From: Brachypterus glaber
Lineage: Eukaryota > Arthropoda > Insecta > Coleoptera > Kateretidae
Length of the DNA stretch: 64,000 bases
Reading direction: 5' to 3'
NCBI GenBank assembly: GCA_958510825.1
Contig: OY294047.1
Span: forward strand, 3,968,001 to 4,032,000
Shown here: one piece after another, positions 20,510 through 30,200 of the stretch
Layout of the letters: the number at the start of each line of letters is the position of its first letter
How positions within the stretch are numbered: position 1 is the first letter of the stretch
Position numbers and translations under genes: made by a program
Notes under the pieces: model-generated
The model's database searches: none
What the model saw: the letters and a program-made list of their open reading frames with translations, nothing else
Told to the model about the DNA's origin: nothing

Positions 20510-21711
20510 CCCAGTCCGCAGAACCTCGTCAAAATGACGTCATAATCTGGTGACTTATCTCCAGATATGACGTGACTATATAACGACAATATGACGTGAA
20601 AATGACCTCCTAATGTCAAAGACCGATGACGTGGTGATATATCTGACGTCATTTTTACGTCATTATTACGACGTGAATTTCACGTCTTAAAATATTTTTT
20701 ATTTACCCAGAAAACCACTGAATATTATTGTGTAAGTGTATATATTGACCACACTATGATAACAATGTTACATGATCTAATATAGATGTAAACAAAATAT
20801 AAATTCTACAGAGATATCACTTGGTATGGAAGCAGTAACCAAACTTCTTGACTATTTTAAAATGGCTTTTACTTCTTTTACCTCTTCGCTTAATTTTCGC
20901 ACTTCTTTATAGATATCCTCTAAACCTAAAATAATAAAAAAAATATTATGTTATAACTGTCTAATTAATATAGTGTAAAATACCCATAAAAATAGGCCCT
21001 AGAACGACAATAAACCATTACAATTACAATAAAAAATAATGTTATAAGTTATTTCAATATTTAGGGTGTTCCAGTTCGCAACTATCATAGTCATAGTTAT
21101 TCTAGGTACTTACCCACGAAAATATAAGGAAAATCATCGGAAAAACCAAAAACAAACAAAAGAAAAACTCAAAACAATCACGTAGAGCTAGCGTCCGTGT
21201 TCTGACAAGATTCAAGATGGACGTGTACTGAGCGCGCAGCCAAAAATAAGAGCGCGAAATTTAAATTATACATAGTCGAAATTAATTAATTTTGACACAT
21301 AAGAAAAAAAAATATGCATACATAAATTGTAGTTTAGGTAGCTAAGTAAAATATAAAAAAAAGTGTAAGTACCATATGCGTTTGAGAAAAGGGAGTTACT
21401 TAAACAATAAACGATATTTTATTTTTGATGATTGTTTTTACATACCATACCATGATAACTAAAAAAATGCTTTCTGAGTACTACCTATTGCAGACTATAC
21501 ACCACGTTGGTGTTATAGTTTTTTAATAAAAATAATAAAAGTATAATATATTATATCACCAAGAAAAGTCGGCAATATGACGTGATTAAATGACGTCAGA
21601 AATTCGTCAATTAACTGACGTCAAAATGTCGTCGATCATTGGTCGACTGACGTCTATTGACCAGTAATCACCAGATTTTGACGTCATTTTGACGTGCCTC
21701 TGCGGACTGGG
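20510..21711 (-). mobile_element. CCCAGTCCGCAG element with subterminal ACGTC repeats
   Basis: Ends cccagtccgcag and ctgcggactggg, flanked by AT on each side (2 bp). Each terminal 200 bp carries five or more TGACGTC/GACGTCA motifs in mixed directions. The interior contains, on the minus strand, two exon-like segments joined by a GT-AG intron (see 20852-21160). A relative lies at 46848-47638. End sequence and 2-bp duplication again fit the CMC group. Confidence 0.8.
20852..21160 (-). pseudogene. Exon remnants encoding a coiled-coil C-terminus inside a MITE
   Basis: The last exon is 20925-20852 (acceptor TTATTTTAG). It encodes LEDIYKEVRKLSEEVKEV and six further codons (residues KAILK, then stop), a heptad-like coiled coil. 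A phase-compatible upstream segment ends at 21114 with donor GTAAGTAC and reads SDDFPYIFV. No start codon in that frame and no catalytic domain are present. I infer the 3' end of a transposon-encoded protein kept in, or captured by, a non-autonomous element. Confidence 0.45.
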
Positions 21712-21963
21712 ATTCTACATAACAAAACATAAAAAACCAGCATAGAAATATAGGTCCGCAAACGGAACTTAAGAGAGTTACCACCCTTTAAAATTGTACA
21801 TAAAATAAGGTTTTTAATTAATAACTCTGGTACTCTTTGAGCTAGAGCGACGAGGTTTTGCATGTATAGTAATAATAAGGGTAATTACTTTCTGGTTTTT
21901 CATTTTTTGTGATGTAGAATCATGCCCTTTATTTAATGCTAAAAGACTGCAAACACCGTGTAT

Positions 21964-22479
21964 AAAGAGTAAATCAAAAAAATCTGAACGCCAATGTCTT
22001 TTAAGTATAGCGGCAAGATGTTAAGACGTTCAAATCCACTAAAAGTTTTCAACTGTATTTTTGGCCTAAATCCAATTTTTAGGCGTCCATTATTCAAATC
22101 CGGAGATTTATGGACGAAAGGCGGAAATAAATCCGCCGAAAATACGAGAAAATGGTTTGACTCGATTCTAATTTATGGTTGAAACGGTCGGGTGCCAACC
22201 AAATTGTTACAAAACTAGATGTAAACTCACAAAGACCGATTTTCAGTTTACTACCAACCCTTTCAGACGAATTTATAAGTTGATACAGGCCCGGATTATT
22301 AAAATGACGGGTCTGGGCGGGTATAAATGGTGCACAAACCAGTCATTTTCAGTAGGGATCACACATAATAAAAATTCATATTTTACTATTTAAGAATTAA
22401 GGAAATTAAAAAAAAATATTATCACAGTCTTTCTGTTATTTTAAAAATGCGATAACTATTTTTTGGATTTCAGGTATAT
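21964..22479. other. No recognised feature
   Basis: Two overlapping plus-strand frames of 62-72 codons are open near 21994-22393, but neither resembles a known protein or shows splice context. Confidence 0.45.
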
Positions 22480-23340
22480 CCCGGACAACATTTGCTATTT
22501 CACGTGGAAGTCATTATGACATCATGTAATGATTTTCTGAGTTCATGAACGCATACAGATGACTCCTCATTGTAAAGTCATTACGAGATCATGTCATGAA
22601 GATCTAGCAGCGGTCTACGGGATGCGCATGCGCAAATTTTAAATTAACCGCGAAATTTAAAATAAAAAAAAAGAAACACACCTTTTTGCTCATATCTTGA
22701 AAACGCGAAGAGATACCAAAAAAATAAAGAAAAAATCAACTCCCCCTAGACACACACCCCCACATAAATCCATTTTCAACAACTTGAGGACACCGGGATT
22801 TTCCCACTGGGAACTTTCCAGTGGGAATGTTCTCCAAGGTGACTGGGGGCACTAATTCCTCTAGACTAAAGCCTCCAGATATCTAACTCACCATACCAAT
22901 CTGATAATGTGTATCGAATTAGCTGACCAGTAAGTTAATTACTAGTTATTACCAGTAGTATATCTTTATAAAGACAGCTGCATTTTAATACTAGTATTCC
23001 TTTATTCGTTTAAAAAGTTTAGTTAGTGGTAGAATATAACATGTGGCGCCACCTATCGCATAACGCTGTCAAGTGCAATGAAATTGAAACATTACAGGAG
23101 CCTGTACTATTCGGCAATCGTTATCAATCGAGTCCCGGGCAACATTTGCTATTTCACGTGGAAGTCATTATGACATCATTTAATGATTTAACGTTAAATG
23201 TATACACCTCATAACAAACTCACAACATGATCACAAAATCATGAGATGTGCTCATCATGATGTACGTATGAGTACAAAACGTGGAAATCATAACATGATG
23301 CTCTCATGAGGCCTATATGATTTTATGAATGTTGTCCGGG
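22480..23340 (+). mobile_element. CCCGGACAAC MITE, full-length copy
   Basis: 861 bp, ends cccggacaacatttgctatt / aatgttgtccggg, flanked by AT (22478-22479, 23341-23342). The internal cccgggcaacatttgctatt module is present. It is the first of three copies in a row. Confidence 0.9.
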
Positions 23341-23821
23341 ATTTTAATTTGTTGGTAGATATACCCACTATTTTCCACCGTCTCCCATCAAATATTTTCT
23401 TTGTAAATTTACACAATCTTGTACAGAATTTTTTTCTTCATGTTCTCTTCACTTAAATTGGTTGACAAATTGGTAATGACAATGTCGGTCTTTCCACTTT
23501 TTCCAACCATCTCTCCCAAATATTTTTAATAGTTATTTATGGTACTAGTGGGTAAAGTAAGATATTGCACATGAGAAAATTAACCTGCGAGGCGTTAGCT
23601 AAGCAGGTTAATTTTCGAGAGGGCAATATCGGTTTACCCATGAGTGCCATACAAGGTTTTATGCAATAAAAGGAATTCATATTTTTATTAAAAATTTTAA
23701 TGACATTTACAAGAAAATAATTTGACAAGTGACAAGTTGAGTGAGTAAAATAAATAATTATCCACTCAATAAAGTAAAAGCCACGCGGGGGTTATTATTG
23801 AGTTTATCTATTTAAAATAAA

Positions 23822-24465
23822 CCCGGACAACATTTGCTATTTCACGTGGAAGTCATTATGACATTTAATGAGTTCATGAACGCATACAGATGACTCCCCA
23901 TTGTGAAGTCATTACGAGATCACACAGAACACTAGAGATCATGTAATGAAGATCTAGCAGCGGTCTACGGAATGCGCATGCGCAAACTTTAAATTAACCG
24001 CGAAATTTAAAATTAAAAAAAAAAGAAACACACACACACCTTTTTGCTCATATCTTGAAAACGCGAAGAGATACCAAACAAAATAACGAAAAAATCAACC
24101 CCCAAGGCCCCCACACAAGTCCATTTTCAACAACTTGAGGACACCGGGATGATCCCGCTGGGAACATGTGGCGCCACCTATAGCATAATGCTGTCAAGTG
24201 CACTGAAATTGAAACATTACAGGAGCCTGTATTATTCGGCAATCGTTCTCAATCGGGTCCCGGGCAACATTTGCTATTTCACGTGGAAATCATTATGACA
24301 TCATTTAATGATTTAACGTTAAATGTATACACCTCATAACAAACTCACAACATGATCACAAAATCATGAGATGTGCTCATCATGATGTACGTATGAGTAC
24401 AAAACGTGGAAATCATAACATGATGCTCTCATGAGGCCTATATGATTTTATGAATGTTGTCCGGG
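23822..24465 (+). mobile_element. CCCGGACAAC MITE, internally deleted copy
   Basis: 644 bp with intact ends. It has lost about 220 bp upstream of the atgtggcgccacctat segment and carries an 18-bp insertion with cacagaacactagagatc. The third copy shares both changes, so they predate the tandem duplication. Confidence 0.9.
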
Positions 24466-24946
24466 ATTTTAATTTGTTGGTAGATATACCCACTATTTTC
24501 CACCGTCTCCCATCAAATATTTTCTTTGTAAATTTACACAATCTTGTACAGAATTTTTTTCTTCATGTTCTCTTCACTTAAATTGGTTGACAAATTGGTA
24601 ATGACAATGTCGGTCTTTCCACTTTTTCCAACCATCTCTCCCAAATATTTTTAATAGTTATTTATGGTACTAGTGGGTAAAGTAAGATATTGCACATGAG
24701 AAAATTAACCTGCGAGGCGTTAGCTAAGCAGGTTAATTTTCGAGAGGGCAATATCGGTTTACCCATGAGTGCCATACAAGGTTTTATGCAATAAAAGGAA
24801 TTCATATTTTTATTAAAAATTTTAATGACATTTACAAGAAAATAATTTGACAAGTGACAAGTTGAGTGAGTAAAATAAATAATTATCCACTCAATAAAGT
24901 AAAAGTCACGCGGGGGTTATTATTGAGTTTATCTATTTAAAATAAA

Positions 24947-25573
24947 CCCGGACAACATTTGCTATTTCACGTGGAAGTCATTATGACATTTAATGAGTTC
25001 ATGAACGCATACAGATGACTCCCCATTGTGAAGTCATTACGAGATCACACAGAACACTAGAGATCATGTAATGAAGATCTAGCAGCGGTCTACGGAATGC
25101 GCATGCGCAAACTTTAAATTAACCGCGAAATTTAAAATTAAAAAAAAAAGAAACACACACACACCTTTTTGCTCATATCTTGAAAACGCGAAGAGATACC
25201 AAACAAAATAACGAAAAAATCAACCCCCAAGGCCCCCACACAAGTCCATTTTCAACAACTTGAGGACACCGGGATGATCCCGCTGGGAACATGTGGCGCC
25301 ACCTATAGCATAATGCTGTCAAGTGCACTGAAATTGAAACATTACAGGAGCCTGTACTATTCGGCAATCGTTCTTAATCGGGTCCCGGGCAACATTATGA
25401 CATCATTTAATGATTTAACGTTAAATGTATACACCTCATGACAAACTCATAACAAACTCACAACATGATCACAAAATCATGAGATGTGCTCATCATGATG
25501 TTCGTTTGGAAACGTGGAAATCTTAACATGATGCTCTCATGAGGCCTATATGAGTTTATGGATGTTGTTCGGG
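24947..25573 (+). mobile_element. CCCGGACAAC MITE, third copy
   Basis: 627 bp. It shares the deletion and insertion of the second copy and has a further small deletion after cccgggcaacatt. Its right end reads gttgttcggg (one change). The flanks of the whole array match the solo repeat at 13098-13352 with an AA duplication. Confidence 0.88.
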
Positions 25574-26510
25574 AAGCTGCAGCTTAACAACAATTACCAT
25601 GGTAATTGTCTCATTATCTGTATGTATTGGATAAAATATAAAATTACGTATCTACGATTTCATTAATAATGAAATCTTGAAAATTTTTACAGCAATCCTG
25701 CCCTGACCTGCCCCCTGCTCTTTAAATTGTAACAAATAAAGTTTATTGAACATTCATTGACTTTCATGATGAAGTATTGTTCGGGAATTACAGAGCTACT
25801 ACTTGCTTTCTTGCATCGTTGTAAATAATGTTTTTCTTACATTTGATGTTTTACAAGATACGTTCCGAAAACAACTTTTTACAAATGTTATTCAAACTTT
25901 ACTGTTTTGCTGTCAAAAAGACCATTTAGTTTCCGTACATCAATTTAGATATTCTCTATGTAGGGGAAGGGGGGTAAATGACGACCGCTATAGCTTTTTC
26001 GTCATTTGACAGTTAAAAAAAAACATAATTGGATTTTATTTAGGGACACTAGATAGGTCTTAAGTTAGAAAGGCTAACTAAAAAGCTAACTTAAGACCTA
26101 GATCGCCCCTTTAACTTTTCAGGTATTAACTTTAAATTTGCACACTTAAATAACAACCCAAATAATTTTTTGGTATACATTTGATATGTTAAGGGGCACA
26201 ATAAATGCAGTGGAACAAGGAGGAACATTTTTTTTTAATGAAAAGGGGGTTGTATGATACATTAGTTTAAAAGTAGGTATATTTTCCCTTTTTATCATGA
26301 AATTATCCATCAAACTAAAATTGTTTATTTAAATATAAAAAAATTATCCCTTTGGCCCTGCCTCCATTGTGTCCTTTGGACAAAAAATATATACCAAAAA
26401 ATTATTTGGGTTTATTAACTTGTTCCAAATTTCAAGTTAATATCGTTTAAAAGTTAAAGTTTCTACAGACTACATGTTTTATGATCAGTGAACAGTAACC
26501 CAAGTTGGGT
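25574..26510. other. Mixed repeat remnants, no gene
   Basis: Includes the tail shared with 13360-13385, a fragment resembling 10640-10800 (near 26205-26280), and a hairpin at 26041-26110 (gggacactagataggtctta mirrored by taagacctagatcgcccc). No exon was recognised. Confidence 0.5.
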
Positions 26511-26511
26511 T

Positions 26512-27090
26512 AAGGCCTATCCAGAAGCTTGCATAAGAACATAAAACATAAGAATGCGGTGCCGTGATTGGCTAACAAGATACATGGCGGCACATCAAGC
26601 CAATCACGCAAGGGTGTAGATATTTTTCTTCTATGGGGGGGTAATACCCAGGGCCGGCCATTCAAGGCCTTAATTTGGCGCCCCCAGCAAAAGAAAAAAC
26701 ACCCTAAAATAAAGCTTTTTGCGCCTACAAAAAAAAATTTCCCCCAAAAAAATGCCGTTAAGAAAAAAGCTTTGTCCCTGACGGTTTCTACCAAACTTGG
26801 CGCCCCTACAAAAAAAATGACGGCGCCCAAAAAAATACCCTAAGGCAAAAGCTTTGTCCCTGACGGTTTCTACCAAACTTGGCGCCCAAAAAGTCCAAAC
26901 CAACAAGAAAAAAAAAACTTTGTCCCTGACGGTTTCTACCAAACTTGGCGCCCTGCAAACAAAATTGGCGCCCACGCCTATGGGGGGGATAATTACCCCC
27001 CATTACCCCCCCCCTCATCCACGCCCTTGCAATCACGGCATCACATTGTTATGTATAACGTTCTTATGCGAGATTGTGGATATGCCTTTA
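26512..27090. mobile_element. MITE interrupted by a hAT-like insertion
   Basis: Ends aaggcctatccagaagcttg / gtggatatgcctt, flanked by TA. The uninterrupted relative is at 46203-46350. The insertion at 26609-27029 splits it. Its right end lies about 190 bp upstream of the start codon of the membrane-protein gene. Confidence 0.88.
26609..27029. mobile_element. hAT-like 421-bp insertion carrying a tandem repeat
   Basis: Begins caagggtgtagat, ends cacgcccttg, with an exact 8-bp duplication caatcacg (26601-26608, 27030-27037). The site is intact in the relative at 46203-46350. Its core is three to four copies of a unit with ctttgtccctgacggtttct and accaaacttggcgccc, also found near 5375-5600. Confidence 0.92.
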
Positions 27091-27280
27091 CCCAACTTTG
27101 TCGTCTCACAATTTTTTCATTCAAAAAGACAAGTAGTAGGTAGTTGTAGCCGTTCCCGGGTAATTAATGTGTTCACGTCTAGTTTTCAATATTTGTATGT
27201 GAAATAAATAATTTTTTTATTGTTTTCGTTTTTATTTTAATATTTTATTCGAGTAGATATGTTGTTGACAGTTTTTTAAA

Positions 27281-30200
27281 ATGGATGCTATAAGTTTACC
27301 AAGTGACAAATTTTACAAAAAAAGTAGAATAGAAAAATGCATTTGTTGTGGTATAAATTTTTCTTTGGCTACTAGATTAATTGCTTTTTTTGGTCTGGTA
27401 AGTAGGTAGAATAATATAATATTAAACCTACAAAAAATACCTAAAATACTTACACTGGTAGAAATTTCATGCGAAATTTCATAGATACAATGAAAAGTAT
27501 CATGATAGAATGTGTATAGAGTAGGGGACGACGGGGTTAACTGGGTCGATTTTTTTCATATCGTGTTTTTGAAAAACCTGTAAACAATTTTCAAATATTT
27601 TCTATAGCAAAAGGTAGATTAATACTATAGTTAGACAATATTAATACTTCAGACAAATATTATTTATATAAAAAAAGTTATTAACGATAAACCAGTTGAC
27701 CCCGCTGGACCAGTTAACCCCATAGGGTAGGGTTAACTGGACCACTACTCAGGGTTAACTGGTCCACTAACAAAAATGTATTGTATTGTAATTATTGTGA
27801 ATAAAAACGATTTTAAATCAAATAAAATTTAATTCTAACATAAAAATAGACAACATAATATGTTAAATATTAGATATATCTGAGGGTTAACTGGTCCGGG
27901 GTTAACTGGACATGGCCCAGTTAACCCCGAACTAATTAATATTGACATAAGTGGTCCAGTTAATCCCGAACCAGTTAACCCTCAGTGACACCACTGAATA
28001 AAATCATAACATTTTATTACTTAATAAGATATTAGAAGGCGGAAATTATGCAGAATAATTAATAAAATACGCAGTATATTAGGTAAAATATTAGTCTAGA
28101 TCCTCCTATTAATAAAAAAGTATTAATTAAAAAATAAAAGTTAAGGTAAATACCCACTTTTCATCGAAAAAAATTAACTTTCTTTACTACAACTTACACG
28201 TGGACAACACGGTCCGTCATAATACTTTAAACAATACAACTAACTAAATATCACTAGAATTTGCCCTAAGGCGCCAATACTAATAAAAAAAGTTGATAAA
28301 ATCCTGGTGGACCAGTTAACCCTGTAGCCCAGTTAACCCTGACTTCCCCCAATACATATACCTATACTCTATTAGAGTACACTAAATTCTTAATCATCAT
28401 CGGTCCCAAGTCGGTTTGAGGATGTTCCTTATCCTAGCAAATTCTTTCATTTCCCTAAAATTTACACCCTACATCCATTATTATTTGTGAGAGGTATTCA
28501 ATTCTAGGACTGTCTATACCATTCTTCTTACTTTTAACTCACACAACAATATACATATGTATTAAAGGAAGCTTTTTCTGATGTCTTAGTAGCTCTTCCC
28601 AGAAGATATTTTTCCCAACCCTCTCCAATAGTATTGGATGAGTAGGGGAAGTAAGGGTTAACTGGGCTACAGGGTTAACTGGTACACCTGGATTTTGTCA
28701 ACTTTTTTATTAGTATTGGCGCCTTAGGGCAAATTCTAGTGATATTTAGTTAGTAGTATTGTTAAAAGTATTATGACGGACCGTGTTGTCCACGTGTAAG
28801 TCGTAGTAAAGAAAGTTAATTTTTTTCGGTGAAAAGTGGGTATTTACCTTAACTTTTATTTTTTAATTATAACTTTTTTATTAATAGGAGGATGTAGACT
28901 AATATTTTACCTATAGACCAGGGTCGATAATTTTGAAAATGGTAAAAAGTGAAAAAAAATTATAGTAGGATGAAACCCGTTAAAAAAGGACGAGAATATA
29001 ACAAAAATGAAAGGAAAAATAATTTACGGGCGATCTGAGGTCGGGAAGTGGAAGGGGGTGAGTTTTTAAGGGTAAAAAACGGTGTATCTCGATTTCCGGC
29101 AAAACTACAAGTCCTATGGAAAAAAATTAAATGACAAAGTTGTAGGTAATAAAGAGACCTACAACTTTTTTAATTACACTTTTTTCACATAACCTCAAAA
29201 TTTATGGGAAAAAATTAAAATATCAAGTTTATTGGTTTGGACTTTTTAATCTTATGCAAAAAAATTTTTTTTTCACGAAATTTGGTGAAAACTTACCTTT
29301 TTATGTCCTAAAGACACTGTATTTTTTTTATTTGAAATATTTATTTTTTTCACCTTATTTGACTTATTATCGAAAAAACACCCTAATTTTCAATCGAAAA
29401 TTCTCGCGTCAAAATATCAGCTTTTTAAAAAAAGTCGGGGAGTTTTTTGTTCGTTAAAATCTCTTCTTTCTGATAATGTAAAAAAATATATACATTACTA
29501 TGGTAAATGTTCTCAGAAAATGCAAAGAAAAGAAAAAAACTCGAATCCGAATTTTTTTTTTAATCACTATGTACAATTTTGAGCTATTTAGTAAAATTTA
29601 CACTTTAATTACTTGAAAAACGTAAGATTCTATGTTATATTGATAAACAAAAAAATTACAAATCCATAAATCATAAAGATTGCAAGAAACATGCGAAAAT
29701 AGTTGTTCTAAATAAAAAAGTAAAAAGTATAAAGTATAAATAAAAAGTCAAAATAAGGTGAAAAAATAAATATTTCAAATCAAAAAAATTACAGTGTCTT
29801 TAGGACATAAAAAGGTAAGTTTTCACCAAATTTCGTGAAAAAAAATTGTTTTTTGCATAAGATAAAAAGTCCAAACCAAAAACTTGTTTATTTGAATTTT
29901 TCACATAAATTTTGAGGTTATGTGAAAAAGGTGTAAATACAAAAGTTGTAGGTCTTTTTATTACCTACAACTTTGTCATTTAATTTTTTTCCATAGGACT
30001 TGTAGTTTTGCCGGAAATCGAGATAAACCGTTTTTTACCCTTAAAAACTCACCCCCTTCCACTTCCCGATCTCAGATCGACCGTAAATTATTTTTCCTTT
30101 CATTTTTGTTATATTCTCGTCCTTTTTTAATGGGTTTCATCCTACTATTATTTTTTTTGGTTTCAAAAATTATCGACCCTGGTCTACTAATATACTGAGT

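Larger units (their letters stand above)
20466..21963. mobile_element. TIR element (acacggtgt ends), interrupted
   Basis: acacggtgttttcagtcttt with attaaataaaggg is mirrored by ccctttatttaat and aaaagactgcaaacaccgtgt. A TA duplication is possible at the flanks. Nearly all of the interior is the CCCAG element at 20510-21711. The tail near 21785-21910 resembles the foldback at 62264-63438. Confidence 0.7.
23341..25573 (+). repeat. Tandem duplication, 1125-bp unit (spacer plus MITE)
   Basis: Positions 23341-24465 and 24466-25573 are direct repeats offset by exactly 1125 bp. The 481-bp spacers differ by about one base. Each unit is a spacer (containing the 13098-type repeat) followed by a shortened CCCGG MITE. 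The layout MITE-spacer-MITE-spacer-MITE implies unequal exchange between copies. Confidence 0.95.

Noticed and set aside
20500..21711. TGACGTCA clusters as a host cAMP-response enhancer
   Set aside because: The motifs are arranged symmetrically at the two ends of a TIR element and recur in a related element, so transposase-binding repeats explain them better.
23537..25367. Paired identical minus-strand ORFs of 63-64 codons
   Set aside because: They are identical because the 1125-bp segment is duplicated; they cross MITE and spacer boundaries and resemble no protein.
26510..27207. Overlapping ORFs of 76-117 codons on both strands
   Set aside because: They read through a minisatellite inside a hAT-like insertion; the peptides repeat with the DNA unit and no splice or start context supports a gene.
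29254..29457. 67-codon Phe-rich ORF
   Set aside because: It lies in one arm of a foldback element whose other arm encodes nothing comparable; T-runs account for the Phe content.
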